Shown here piece after piece: positions 29,323-40,340 of a stretch of DNA of 64,000 bases (positions within the stretch are counted from its first letter, which is position 1; every line of letters begins with the position of its first letter). A program made the position numbers and the translations under genes. The notes under the pieces were generated by a model. It searched no databases and was not told the DNA's origin. It saw nothing but the letters and a program-made list of their open reading frames with translations. The stretch comes from Caulobacter sp. SL161 (GTDB taxonomy: Bacteria > Pseudomonadota > Alphaproteobacteria > Caulobacterales > Caulobacteraceae): contig NZ_JAPPRA010000001.1 of NCBI RefSeq assembly GCF_026672375.1, positions 1 through 64,000 of the forward strand, read 5' to 3'.

Positions 29323-31206
29323 ATGTCCGAAAACCGCAACCATAACGTGTCAAGCCACGCGCCGCTGCAGGCGCGAATCGCCGGTGTGGCCCTGGCTACG
29401 ACGGTGCTCGCGCTCGTGGCCGCCTGCCTTTGCTTCATGCTTCAGCAATGGAGCGTGGCGCGCCAGGAGGCGCGCGCCAACCACGAGGTGCTGGTGCAGA
29501 TGGCCGCCGCCGGGGCCGCGGCTCCGCTGGCGGACCACAACATGGTCGGCGTCTATCGAGCCTTGGAAGCCGTGGCCAAGGCGCCGGGCGTCGCAGGGGT
29601 CCGCATCATCGACGCCCAGGGACGCACAGTCGCTCAGCTCGGTGAGGCCAATCCTTCCAACGCCGACACACTGCAGCGCCCGATCAAGCTCTCGTCGCTG
29701 ACGGTCGGCAGGCTGGTGCTCGTGGCCAAGCGCCCTGGCCTCGCCCAGACTCTGGCGCGCGACCTGGCGCTGACGGGCGCGCTGTTCTTCGGCGCGGCGG
29801 GCATGGCGATCCTTCTGGCCAACAGCCTGGCCCGACGCCTGGCCCAACCCATGGAGCGACTCTCCGAAGCCATGCACGAAACCGCCGTCGGCGGACGCTT
29901 CAAGGCTCTTGACGAGACCGCTGACGACGACGTCTTCCGCAGCCTCATCGCAAGCTTCAACCACCTGGTGGCGCGCCTGGAATGCAACGACCAGGATCTG
30001 CGCGGCGCCATGGCCGAGCTGGTCAAGGCGCGTGACGACGCCAACGCCGCCAACGTCCTGAAGTCGCACTTCCTGGCCAATATGAGCCACGAGATTCGCA
30101 CGCCGCTCAACGGCGTGTTGGCGATGGCCGACGTCATGGCGATGGACCAGCTCAGCGATATCCAGCGCGAACGCCTGTCGGTGATCCGTGAGTCAGGCGC
30201 GGTGCTTCTGGGCGTTCTGAACGACGTGCTGGACCTGTCCAAGATCGAAGCCGGCCGTCTGGAGATCCAGGATCGGCCCTTCGACATCGCGCAGCTGGCG
30301 CAGTCGATCCGCGAAACCTTTGCACCCCAGGCCCGGACCAAGGGCCTGGCCTTCGAGGTCGGTGTCGCGCCGGAAGCTCAGGGCCTGTGGCGCGGCGACG
30401 CCGATCGCCTGCGCCAAATCCTGGGCAACCTGATTTCAAACGCGCTCAAGTTCACCCTGGACGGCGCGGTCGCCGTGCGCTTCGCCTCGGCTGAGGACGG
30501 CTCGGGCCTGCGTATCGATGTCGCTGACACTGGTATCGGGATCTCGCCTGAGATTCTGCCGCGCCTGTTCGACAAGTTCGTCCAGGCCGACAGCACGACC
30601 ACGCGCCGCTTTGGAGGCTCGGGACTGGGCCTGGCCATCTGCCGCGAGCTGGCGGCGATGATGAACGGCTCTATCAAGGTGCAAAGCCGCGAAGGCCGAG
30701 GCTCGACCTTCACCGTCCTCGTGGGGCTACCGCGCGAGGAGACGCTGACCGACGTCCACTATATCGATGACGGCGATCCTATCATGGCGCCGCCCCCCGC
30801 CGAACCGCCTCGCCTTAGGGTCCTGGCGGCCGACGACAACCCGACCAATCAGAAGGTGGTGGCGGCGGTCCTGGCCCCCCTGAACGCCGATGTCACCCTG
30901 GTCGATGACGGCGCGGCGTGCGTCGAGGCCTGGAAGACCGGCGACTTTGACGTCGTGCTGATGGATATCCACATGCCGGTGATGGACGGCCTCGAGGCCG
31001 CCCGCAGTATCCGTGCGACGGAACAAGCAGAGATGCGTCGGCGCACCCCGATCATCGCGGTCACGGCGAACGCCCTGACTCACCAGGTCGAGGAGTATCT
31101 GTCCGCGGGGATGGACGGCCACGTCGCCAAGCCTATCGAGGTCAGCAAACTCTACGACGCCATCGAGGCGGCGATGGCTGGCGCACGGCTTTCGCGCGCC
31201 GCGTGA
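29323..31206 (+). CDS. hybrid sensor histidine kinase with C-terminal receiver
   Basis: A 627-residue membrane kinase. An N-terminal membrane span (VALATTVLALVAACLCFML) and a second span (ALTGALFFGAAGMAILLA) enclose a ~110-residue extracytoplasmic sensor. A HAMP-like segment follows, then the dimerisation domain with phospho-accepting histidine 256 in MSHEIRTPLNG. The ATPase domain has LISNALKFT, DTGIGISPE and GGSGLGLAICREL. The receiver begins VLAADDNPTNQKV and has the phospho-aspartate at residue 548 in VLMDIHMPVMDG. The ATG at 29323 is chosen over upstream in-frame starts. No output regulator is adjacent; the signal is unknown. Confidence 0.93.
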   Translation: MSENRNHNVSSHAPLQARIAGVALATTVLALVAACLCFMLQQWSVARQEARANHEVLVQMAAAGAAAPLADHNMVGVYRALEAVAKAPGVAGVRIIDAQGRTVAQLGEANPSNADTLQRPIKLSSLTVGRLVLVAKRPGLAQTLARDLALTGALFFGAAGMAILLANSLARRLAQPMERLSEAMHETAVGGRFKALDETADDDVFRSLIASFNHLVARLECNDQDLRGAMAELVKARDDANAANVLKSHFLANMSHEIRTPLNGVLAMADVMAMDQLSDIQRERLSVIRESGAVLLGVLNDVLDLSKIEAGRLEIQDRPFDIAQLAQSIRETFAPQARTKGLAFEVGVAPEAQGLWRGDADRLRQILGNLISNALKFTLDGAVAVRFASAEDGSGLRIDVADTGIGISPEILPRLFDKFVQADSTTTRRFGGSGLGLAICRELAAMMNGSIKVQSREGRGSTFTVLVGLPREETLTDVHYIDDGDPIMAPPPAEPPRLRVLAADDNPTNQKVVAAVLAPLNADVTLVDDGAACVEAWKTGDFDVVLMDIHMPVMDGLEAARSIRATEQAEMRRRTPIIAVTANALTHQVEEYLSAGMDGHVAKPIEVSKLYDAIEAAMAGARLSRAA

Positions 31207-31343
31207 GCCTGACGACAGGCCGCTATCCAACATGAACGCAGGATAACGAGCGGCTCAGAACCGCTTCAGGCTCGCCGTGTTTCTCTTGGCTCAACGTCGC
31301 TTGCCCCCGCAGCGACGGAGACACTCAAAGAGGAACCGAACCG

Positions 31344-31703
31344 ATGAAGAAGATCCTGATCCCGATCGTTGCGGTCTCGGCCCTGGCCGCCGCCACCGTT
31401 CCTGCTACGGCCTCGGCCCAGTCGATCAATGATCGCCAAGACAGGCTGGAGCGCCGTATCGACCGGGGCCTGTATAACGGCACGCTCACCCGCCATGAGG
31501 CCTATCGCCTGCGCGCCGAGTTGCGCGAGGCCGCCCGCTTGGAGCACCGTTACCGTCGCGACGGCCTGAGCCGTTGGGAGCGCGCCGACCTCGACCGTCG
31601 CTTCGACCGCATCAGCGCCCAGATCCGCTACGAGCGCCATGACCGCGACTACGGCTATGGCTATGGCCATGACCGCGACTATCGGGGCGACCGCCGCTGG
31701 TGA
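31344..31703 (+). CDS. exported small basic helical protein, function unknown
   Basis: A 119-residue secreted protein. The signal peptide MKKILIPIVAVSALAAATVP is cleaved after TASAQ. The mature part is arginine-rich and helical (RLERRIDRGLYNGTLTRHEA) and ends in a tyrosine/glycine/aspartate-rich tail (YGYGYGHDRDYRGDRRW). This layout occurs in many uncharacterised periplasmic proteins of Caulobacterales. AGAGG upstream of the ATG at 31344 supports the start. It converges on the PhzF-like gene with 2 bp between the ends. Confidence 0.8.
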   Translation: MKKILIPIVAVSALAAATVPATASAQSINDRQDRLERRIDRGLYNGTLTRHEAYRLRAELREAARLEHRYRRDGLSRWERADLDRRFDRISAQIRYERHDRDYGYGYGHDRDYRGDRRW

Positions 31704-31705
31704 CG

Positions 31706-32527
31706 TTAGGCCGGCAAGACGCGCAGCTTGCTCTCGATGACGGTGAAGCCGCGGCCGCGCAGCAAGACGCGCGCGCCGCGGCTTTCGCATTCCAGGTCCC
31801 CGCCCCGACCAGGATAGGCCTGATGGAACTGTAGGACCCCAGCCCCTAGCTTTTCGCCATAGAGCGGCATCAGGATGCAGTGAGCCGAGCCGGTCGCAGG
31901 GTCTTCGGGAATGCCGGCAGCCGGCGCGAAGAAGCGGCTGACCACGGCGTATGGCTTATCAGGATCGGCCCGCGCGACGACGACCGTCTGGCCCGGCCCA
32001 TCGCCGGCCTCCTTGCCGATCCCTTTGAGCGCCGCCAGGTCCGGCTTCAGATCGCGTACGCTTGCCTCGTTCTCCAGAACCGCGATCAGATAAGCTCCCG
32101 CCCAGACTTCGATCGGAGTCACGCCCAGCGCCAGAGCCAGACCTTCGGGCGTAGCGCACCGGCTTGGAGGATCGGCGGGAAAATCCATCTCCAGACCCTC
32201 GCCGATCCGCCGCACGGTCAAGGGTCCCGAAAGGGTGTCGAAGGTCAGTAGCGGGACGTCCACGCCCAACTCCTGGAACAGCGTATGCGCCGCCGCCAAG
32301 GTCGCGTGACCGCAGAGCGGCGCCTCCCTCGTGGGCGTAAACCAGCGCAGGCCAAAACGAGCGGGGTCGGAGGTCTTCAACAGATAGGCCGTCTCGGCCT
32401 GGTTGTTCTCAGCCGCGAGCGCCTGCATCCACGCCGCCGACGGCCAAGCCTCGAAAGGTTCGAGCACACAGGCAGGATTGCCCTTGAAGGGGCCGCTAGC
32501 GAAGGCGTCGATGGTCCACTGGCGCAT
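31706..32527 (-). CDS. PhzF-family isomerase/epimerase
   Basis: A 273-residue member of the PhzF family, which share the diaminopimelate-epimerase fold. The N-terminal half contains [14 protein letters not shown], including the conserved catalytic glutamate, and [15 protein letters not shown]. The C-terminal half has [20 protein letters not shown]. Despite the name, most members are not in phenazine pathways and none of those genes are nearby. The substrate is unknown. It is monocistronic. Confidence 0.92.
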   Translation of the reverse strand: MRQWTIDAFASGPFKGNPACVLEPFEAWPSAAWMQALAAENNQAETAYLLKTSDPARFGLRWFTPTREAPLCGHATLAAAHTLFQELGVDVPLLTFDTLSGPLTVRRIGEGLEMDFPADPPSRCATPEGLALALGVTPIEVWAGAYLIAVLENEASVRDLKPDLAALKGIGKEAGDGPGQTVVVARADPDKPYAVVSRFFAPAAGIPEDPATGSAHCILMPLYGEKLGAGVLQFHQAYPGRGGDLECESRGARVLLRGRGFTVIESKLRVLPA

Positions 32528-32619
32528 GGCGAAAGCTCTGGCGAAATCCGATGGACATCGCTGTTATGCGCGGCGCAGACGGTCGGCAAAGCCTTTATTG
32601 TCCCGGTGACAATCCAGGC

Positions 32620-33204
32620 TCAGGGCTCGATCGAGATTTCCGGCCAACGCGCCTTGGCGGACGCCGTTGTCCGCTCCCAGCCGCCCGCCCCTTTCACCCG
32701 CAAGGGGTTGGGACGCAGGCGCAGGGCGAACAGGTCCTCCAGTCCGAACGGAGCCCACACCCGAAGACGGTCATCAGCCTCCAAGCGCACGCCCACGCAG
32801 AAGGCCGTCGCCACGAAGCGCTCGAGGGCCGCAGCGCTGTCCTCGAGCGGCGGATAGGGCTCGTCGGCGCCGAACTTCTTCTCGAACCACAGGTGTACAC
32901 GCGCTTGGTTGCGGACCTCGACAAGATCCCGCAGGGGCGGCTCAAACGCTGCGGCGACGCGCTTGATCACCACGTCCTCGGCCTCATAGGAGGTGTCTCT
33001 GTCGTCGTGATAGGCGACGTCGTAGTCCTTGATGCCATAATCCGGCGCCCGGCCCGTCAGGTGGTTCCAGACCGGCTGGTAAACCGCGCCCGAGAAGATC
33101 ATCCAGTCCGGCAGATCCAGCTCACGGACCGTCTTCAGGACGTGCATCGTCGTAGGGACGCCCCGTACGATCTCGACGAACCGCTCTTCGAGACTTGAGG
33201 TCAT
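32620..33204 (-). CDS. nucleotidyltransferase-like protein (DUF925 type)
   Basis: A 194-residue protein resembling the DUF925/COG3575 nucleotidyltransferase-like family. It contains WMIFSGAVYQPVWNHLTGR and then YGIKDYDVAYHDDRDTSYEAED, whose paired acidic residues (KDYDVAY) fit the metal-binding strand of that fold. LWFEKKFG and the C-terminal VWAPFGLEDLFALRLRPNP are also typical. The biological reaction is unknown. Its ATG overlaps the thiD stop by 4 bp, so it is translated with thiD. Confidence 0.85.
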   Translation of the reverse strand: MTSSLEERFVEIVRGVPTTMHVLKTVRELDLPDWMIFSGAVYQPVWNHLTGRAPDYGIKDYDVAYHDDRDTSYEAEDVVIKRVAAAFEPPLRDLVEVRNQARVHLWFEKKFGADEPYPPLEDSAAALERFVATAFCVGVRLEADDRLRVWAPFGLEDLFALRLRPNPLRVKGAGGWERTTASAKARWPEISIEP

Positions 33205-34004
33205 GTCCGCAGGGTCCAGCCGTGATCCAGGGGCCCGTGGCCGGCGCCGAAGCCGGGCGCGCGCAGCATGGCCTCGTGCACATAGTTCCAGGCCTGAGCG
33301 ACGGCTTCTTCGAGCTTCAGGCCCTTGGCCAAGCCGGCGGCGCAGGCCGAGGCGAGCGTGCAGCCTGTGCCATGCGTATGGCGCGTGTCGATCCGCTCGC
33401 CTTCGAAGGTGGTCTCGCCCGCTGGCGTCATCAGCACGTCAACCACGCGCTCGCCGGCCACGTGACCGCCCTTCATCAACACCGCTCGGGCGCCGAGGGC
33501 GAGCAAGGCCTCGCCGGCGCGACGCAGATCCTCGGTGGTCTCAACGACAAGGCCGGTCAGCGCCGCAGCTTCAGGCGCATTGGGCGTGAGCAGGAACGCG
33601 CGCGGGATCATTAGGCTCTTCACGGCGCCGATCGCCGCTGCCGCCAGCAGGGGAGCGCCTCCCTTAGCGACCATGACGGGATCCACCACGGCCGGAACGC
33701 CGCCGGCGTGGTCCAACGCCTGGGCGACGATCTCGACGACCGCTGCATCGCCCAGCATGCCCGTCTTGATCGCATCCGCCCCGATATCGTCCAGCACGGC
33801 TCTGGCCTGCGCGGCGATCACGTCCAGCGGGATCGGGTGGACGCCTGTGACGCCCAAGGTGTTCTGCACCGTGACGGCGGTGATCACGGTGGCCGCATAG
33901 CCGCCGAGCGCGGTGATCGTCTTGATGTCGGCCTGGATCCCCGCGCCACCACCGGAATCAGAGCCGGCGATGACGAGAACGCGACCTTTGTGAGCTTGGG
34001 ACAT
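33201..34004 (-). CDS. thiD: hydroxymethylpyrimidine/phosphomethylpyrimidine kinase
   Basis: Ribokinase-fold enzyme that phosphorylates HMP twice for thiamine synthesis. It is 267 residues long. Landmarks are VLVIAGSDSGGGAGIQADIK at the N-terminus, the substrate/ATP region DPVMVAKGGAPLL, and the anion-hole motif RHTHGTGCTLASACAAGLA near residue 215. No thi riboswitch or other thiamine gene is beside it; it sits between folP and the nucleotidyltransferase-like gene, all minus strand. Confidence 0.96.
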   Translation of the reverse strand: MSQAHKGRVLVIAGSDSGGGAGIQADIKTITALGGYAATVITAVTVQNTLGVTGVHPIPLDVIAAQARAVLDDIGADAIKTGMLGDAAVVEIVAQALDHAGGVPAVVDPVMVAKGGAPLLAAAAIGAVKSLMIPRAFLLTPNAPEAAALTGLVVETTEDLRRAGEALLALGARAVLMKGGHVAGERVVDVLMTPAGETTFEGERIDTRHTHGTGCTLASACAAGLAKGLKLEEAVAQAWNYVHEAMLRAPGFGAGHGPLDHGWTLRT

Positions 34005-34056
34005 GCAGCGTTCTTAGGCGGGAATCGGACGCGCACAAAGGGCGCTTGGATGCGCC

Positions 34057-34881
34057 TTAAGGGGGCGGCCCGGCGCCACGAATAGCCCGCAACACATCCA
34101 GCGCCTGGACGGTTTCGCGCACATCGTGGACTCGCACGGCCGCCACGCCCGCCTCGGCGCCGGCAAGATGCGCGGCGATCGAGCCGCCAAGACGGTCGGA
34201 GGCTTCATGGGCCGAAGAGTCGATCCCGGCGATGAACCGCTTGCGGCTGGCGCCCAGCAGGATCGGATAGCCCAGAGCGACGAACCGCGGCAGGGCGGCG
34301 ATCAGCGCGAGATTGTGCGCCAGCGTCTTGCCAAAGCCGATGCCCGGGTCGAGCCAGATCTTCTCCTTGGCCACCCCAGCGGCCATGGCCGTAAACGCCC
34401 GCGCCAGCAGGAAGGCCTCGACCTCGGCCACGACATCGTCATAGCGCGGCGCGTCCTGCATCGTGCCCGGCTCGCCCAGCATGTGCATCAGGACCACCTC
34501 GCAGCCCAGTTCGGCGGCGACTTCCGGGGCGTCGGGCGAGAACCGCAGGGCGGTGACGTCGTTCCACATCGTCGCCCCGGCCTTGACGGCGGCCCGCGCG
34601 ACCGCCGGCTTCATCGTATCGATGGACACCGGAACATCGCTGGCGCGCCGCACCGCTTCGATGAGGGGAACAACCCGCAAGATCTCGTCAAACTCGGACA
34701 CGGGCGCCGCGCCGGGACGCGTGCTTTCGCCGCCGACGTCCAGGATGTCGGCGCCCTGGGCGATCAGGCGACGCGCGTGCTCGACACCATCCTGCGCCGC
34801 GAGAAACTTGCCCCCGTCAGAGAAGCTGTCGGGCGTGACGTTGACGATCCCCATCACCCGGGGCCGGAAGGCGGTGCTCAT
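34057..34881 (-). CDS. folP: dihydropteroate synthase
   Basis: Condenses p-aminobenzoate with hydroxymethyl-dihydropterin pyrophosphate in folate synthesis; target of sulfonamides. It is 274 residues. The signature motifs GIVNVTPDSFSDGG and DILDVGGESTRPGAAPVS are present, as are the lysine-containing GASRKRFI and the C-terminal AVRVHDV. It starts 10 bp after the end of the hybrid kinase gene and may share the transcript from ftsH or from the kinase. Confidence 0.97.
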   Translation of the reverse strand: MSTAFRPRVMGIVNVTPDSFSDGGKFLAAQDGVEHARRLIAQGADILDVGGESTRPGAAPVSEFDEILRVVPLIEAVRRASDVPVSIDTMKPAVARAAVKAGATMWNDVTALRFSPDAPEVAAELGCEVVLMHMLGEPGTMQDAPRYDDVVAEVEAFLLARAFTAMAAGVAKEKIWLDPGIGFGKTLAHNLALIAALPRFVALGYPILLGASRKRFIAGIDSSAHEASDRLGGSIAAHLAGAEAGVAAVRVHDVRETVQALDVLRAIRGAGPPP

Positions 34882-34891
34882 GGCGCCAGCC

Positions 34892-36985
34892 TTACGCCTC
34901 CCCCAGCATCCGGTCGACCCGCCCGGTCAGGTCGCTGACCGCAAAGGGCTTGGTCAGCACCTCCATGCCGTACTCGATATGCCCGTGGTTCAGGACGGCG
35001 TTCTCGGCGTAACCGGTGATGAACAACACCTTGAGGCGCGGCAGGAGGGCCCGCGCGCCATCGGCGACCTGACGGCCGTTCAGGCCGCCCGGGAGACCAA
35101 CATCCGTAATCAGCAGGTCGACCTGACGACCAGACTGCAGGATTCTCAGACCCGCCGCGCCATCGGGCGCCTCCAGACAGGCGTATCCAAGCTCGGACAA
35201 GGTGTCGACGACCAGCATCCGCACCGTAGGCTCGTCGTCGACAACCAGAACCGTCTTGTCGGCCTGGACGTGCGGCGCGTACGGCGCAGCCGCGCCGGTC
35301 TCAACCGCCTCCTCGCCCAGATGACGGGGGAGATAGAGGCAAACCGTCGTACCGTGGCCCACCTCGGAATAGATCCGAACATGGCCGTTCGACTGCCGGG
35401 CAAAGCCGTACACCATCGACAAGCCCAGACCGGTCCCCTGACCGATCGGCTTGGTGGTGAAGAAAGGATCGAAGACGCGCTCAAGCGTCGCCTTGTCGAT
35501 GCCCGTACCGGTGTCGCTGACACTCACCGACACATACTGCCCAGGATCCAGCCCGTGTTCGCGCGCGGCCGGTCCGTCGAGCCACCGGTTGCTGGTCTCG
35601 ATCATGATCTTCCCCCCGTCCGGCATCGCGTCGCGGGCGTTGATGCAGAGATTGAGGAGGGCGTTCTCCAGTTGGTTGGCGTCCACGAGGGTGAGCCAAA
35701 GCCCCGTCGCCGCGGCGTTCTCAACCTCGATCGACGGTCCAACCGTCCGGCGGACCAGCTCGACGAAGTCCGGCAGCAGCCTGTTGACGACCATCGGGCG
35801 TGGCGCAAGCGTCTGGCGCCGCGAAAAGGCGAGAAGGCGATGGGTCAGAGCCGCCGCCCGGCGCGCTGCGCCCTGGCCGGCCGTCAGATAGCGCTCGACC
35901 TCCCCGGCGCGCCCCTGCGCCAGGCGCGCGCCGATCATCTCGAACGAACCCGAAATGCCGGCCAACAGATTGTTGAAATCGTGCGCGAGACCGCCCGTGA
36001 GCTGGCCTACCGCCTCCATCTTCTGCGCCTGCCGCAGCGCCTCTTCCGTGCGCTCCCGCTCGGCCAGGGCTTGGGCGATGCGGCTCTCGAGCGTCTCGTT
36101 GAGACCGCGCAGATCCGCCTCGGCGCGCTTGCGGGCGGTGACGTCCTGGAACAGCACCGCCACCTGCTTCAACTCGGGCGGCTCGATCCGAAAGGACGCC
36201 AGTTCCAGGTGACGGCCCGTCGCCACCAGCTCTTGCTCGAAGCGGATGGGCTCTCCAGTCCGCAGCACCGCGCCATAGCGGGCGACCCATGCATCGGCCT
36301 CCTCAGGCACTATCTCCCGAAGCGTCTGACCCACGACGTTGAAAATGCCGGCGTGCCGCTCGTAGGCGGCGTTGGCCATGATGTGGACGTAGTCGCTGTC
36401 TGGCCCGTGCGGCCCGTCGAAGAACTCGATGACACAGAAGCCCTCGTCCATCGACTCAAAGAGCGCCTGATAGCGACGCTCGTCAGCGCGGTGGGCCCGC
36501 TCCTGCCGAACCCTTTCGGTAATATCGTTGCAAAGAACGAGGACGCCCAGCACCTGGCCCTCATCACCGCAAACCGGCGAGAACATCAGGTTACACCAGG
36601 CCGCCTCGCCGTTGTCGCGCGTGAAGCCGACACATTCCTGGACAACGCTCTCGCCCGCGCGCGCGCGCCGCAGCAGCGGAAGGCCGGCGGGAATGGGGAA
36701 GACGTCGTCGAAACGCGCGCCCAACCCCGGGGCGACCAGCAGGGCGCGGGCGGCGTCGTTGTGCAACAGCAACGCCTCGTCACCCCAAGCCAGGAACGAT
36801 GGGATGGGCGAGGCCAGCATCATGCCGGCCGCAACCTTCAGCGCCGGCGGCCAGGCTTGGGGAAATCCTATCGGGGTTTCGGACCAGTCATGCGCAGCGA
36901 TGGCCAGCCCCGCATCCCCCATTCTCGCCAGGAAGGCCGGAGGATCAGGGCGGGCCGGCAAGCCCCTCGGCTGGTTGGCGGACAC
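34892..36985 (-). CDS. PAS-containing hybrid histidine kinase with C-terminal receiver
   Basis: A soluble kinase of about 697 residues. One or two PAS-type sensor regions (ending LCNDITERVRQER and FQDVTARKRAEADL) lead through a coiled linker to the histidine domain (GQLTGGLAHDFNNLLAGISG). The ATPase domain has LINLCINARDAMPDGG-like sequence, DTGTGIDK and GQGTGLGLSMVYG. The receiver starts TVLVVDDEPTVRM, with phospho-aspartate in LLITDVGLPGGLNG. No membrane segment is seen. The open frame reaches 37087, inside the ftsH terminator, so the true start is downstream; GTG at 36985 or ATG at 36922 are candidates and neither has a strong ribosome-binding site. Confidence 0.88.
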   Translation of the reverse strand: MSANQPRGLPARPDPPAFLARMGDAGLAIAAHDWSETPIGFPQAWPPALKVAAGMMLASPIPSFLAWGDEALLLHNDAARALLVAPGLGARFDDVFPIPAGLPLLRRARAGESVVQECVGFTRDNGEAAWCNLMFSPVCGDEGQVLGVLVLCNDITERVRQERAHRADERRYQALFESMDEGFCVIEFFDGPHGPDSDYVHIMANAAYERHAGIFNVVGQTLREIVPEEADAWVARYGAVLRTGEPIRFEQELVATGRHLELASFRIEPPELKQVAVLFQDVTARKRAEADLRGLNETLESRIAQALAERERTEEALRQAQKMEAVGQLTGGLAHDFNNLLAGISGSFEMIGARLAQGRAGEVERYLTAGQGAARRAAALTHRLLAFSRRQTLAPRPMVVNRLLPDFVELVRRTVGPSIEVENAAATGLWLTLVDANQLENALLNLCINARDAMPDGGKIMIETSNRWLDGPAAREHGLDPGQYVSVSVSDTGTGIDKATLERVFDPFFTTKPIGQGTGLGLSMVYGFARQSNGHVRIYSEVGHGTTVCLYLPRHLGEEAVETGAAAPYAPHVQADKTVLVVDDEPTVRMLVVDTLSELGYACLEAPDGAAGLRILQSGRQVDLLITDVGLPGGLNGRQVADGARALLPRLKVLFITGYAENAVLNHGHIEYGMEVLTKPFAVSDLTGRVDRMLGEA

Positions 36986-37084
36986 GTTATCCAATCGAAC
37001 AGCCCCGAAGCCGCATTGGCACAGCCGAGCTTTAACGGGCCTCGCGGTTTCCGGTTGCGGCGCGTCGCGAAAAAATCTGACGAA

Positions 37085-37114
37085 CAAAAAAGCCGGCCCT
37101 TTCGAGCCGGCTTT
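37085..37114 (-). terminator. intrinsic terminator of ftsH
   Basis: On the minus strand AAAAGCCGGC, an 8-base loop, then GCCGGCTTTTTT: a stable stem followed by a T-run, 23 bases after the ftsH stop. The left arm is A-rich, so it could also work on the plus strand, but no plus-strand gene ends there. Confidence 0.88.
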
Positions 37115-37136
37115 TCGTTGAGACCTTTGATGAGGG

Positions 37137-39017
<1,881 letters not shown>

Positions 39018-39113
39018 ACGCCTTGTCTTCCTAGCGAGTGGGGTCTTCCCAGCGAATAGGGTCTCGACCATCCAAGATAGGGGGTCTTGAGCGCTTGCGC
39101 CACGGACGTGACA

Positions 39114-40340
39114 TCAGGTCACGGATTCTTGGTCGAGAAGGCCGACCGCAGCCTTGAACCGATCTGGAACGAGCGAACGCACGCGCGCTTCTCCATCGGC
39201 TTCAAGCTCCAGGTCGTCAAGCACGAGCTCCCCCGGAGCGTCACCGTCCAGGCTCAGCAGCACGGGCAGCGACGGGCGCACGGCGGGCGCGATGGCCGAA
39301 AGTCTGGCGCGCTGCTCGGCAAGCAAGCTGGAGGTCCGCCCGCGCAGTGCGACGACCGCGAGCGCGGTCTTGCCCGCGACAACCTCCCAGCGACCGTCCC
39401 ACACCCCGCAAGCCCCTGGAGCAAGATCAAGTCGGGCCAGTCCGCCGCGCGCGGCCTCGCCGGCGTCGCGGCAGATCAGCACCGCCTGATCGGCTTCGAT
39501 CCGCGCGCCCGCCAGCGTGGCGGTAAACCGCGCGCCCGACCTTAGACGTTCGACCAGTCGCGCCAGGCGATCCCCCCTCGGGGGGCGCTCAGCGCCGCTG
39601 GCGCAGAGCAAGGCCGCCGCCAGGTGGGCGGGAACGACATCCCGGGGCAGCCGGATCGCACCGGCGGGATCAATCTCGAACACCTCCGGCGGCGGCGCCT
39701 CTCTCAGCGGAAGGGGCGGGGCGAGCGCCCCGGCGGCCCGAGCGCGCGCCCGTGCGTAGCGCAGGTCGAGATTGGCCGGGTCGTCGAGCCAGGTTTCACC
39801 TTCCCGCGTAAGCGCCTCCCGGATTTCCGCACGCGTCAGCGCCAGCAGCGGGCGGAGCACGAACAGCCCTCGCCCCTCGGGCCAAACCGGCGACGGCGCC
39901 CACGCCCGAGGGTTGGACACGGAGGAGCCCTCCGCGCGCATGGCCACACCCTCGGCGAGATCGCTGGCCGTATGGCCAAGGATCATTACCCGGGCTCCAG
40001 CCTCGCGCGCAGCGGTGGCCAGGAGCGCATGACGCGCCCGTCGCGCGGCGGCGGGAAGTCCTGTGCGAGGCTTCCGGTCCGTCCAGGTAAGTCCAAGAGC
40101 GGCGGCGCCGAGCGCCCGCGCCTTGGCGACCGCCTCCGCCGTCCAGGCTGTGCTTTGAGGCTGCAGTTGGTGGTCAACAACCAGGGCCAGCACCGGGCGG
40201 TCCAGAGGACGCGCCCAGTCCAGAACCGTCTTTAGCAGGAACAGCGAATCTCCGCCGCCGGAAAACCCGACCGCGAGCGGCGCACGGGACGCCGGATCGA
40301 GCCGCCGGTCTAGAGCGGCTCGAACCTGGTCTAGGCGCAC
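39114..40340 (-). CDS. tilS: tRNA(Ile)-lysidine synthase
   Basis: Modifies C34 of the CAU-anticodon tRNA-Ile to lysidine, switching it to read AUA. It is 408 residues. The PP-loop ATP motif is LAVGFSGGGDSLFLL (an SGGGDS variant of SGGxDS); ILGHTASDLAEGVAMR follows, then a low-conservation C-terminal domain. The GTG start at 40340 overlaps the end of cpoB by 10 bp, indicating translational coupling. It belongs to the tol-pal-cpoB-tilS-ftsH run. Confidence 0.94.
   Translation of the reverse strand: MRLDQVRAALDRRLDPASRAPLAVGFSGGGDSLFLLKTVLDWARPLDRPVLALVVDHQLQPQSTAWTAEAVAKARALGAAALGLTWTDRKPRTGLPAAARRARHALLATAAREAGARVMILGHTASDLAEGVAMRAEGSSVSNPRAWAPSPVWPEGRGLFVLRPLLALTRAEIREALTREGETWLDDPANLDLRYARARARAAGALAPPLPLREAPPPEVFEIDPAGAIRLPRDVVPAHLAAALLCASGAERPPRGDRLARLVERLRSGARFTATLAGARIEADQAVLICRDAGEAARGGLARLDLAPGACGVWDGRWEVVAGKTALAVVALRGRTSSLLAEQRARLSAIAPAVRPSLPVLLSLDGDAPGELVLDDLELEADGEARVRSLVPDRFKAAVGLLDQESVT

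Noticed and set aside
31706..32527. Phenazine biosynthesis role for the PhzF-like gene
   Set aside because: No other phz genes nearby; PhzF-family proteins are common in non-producers.
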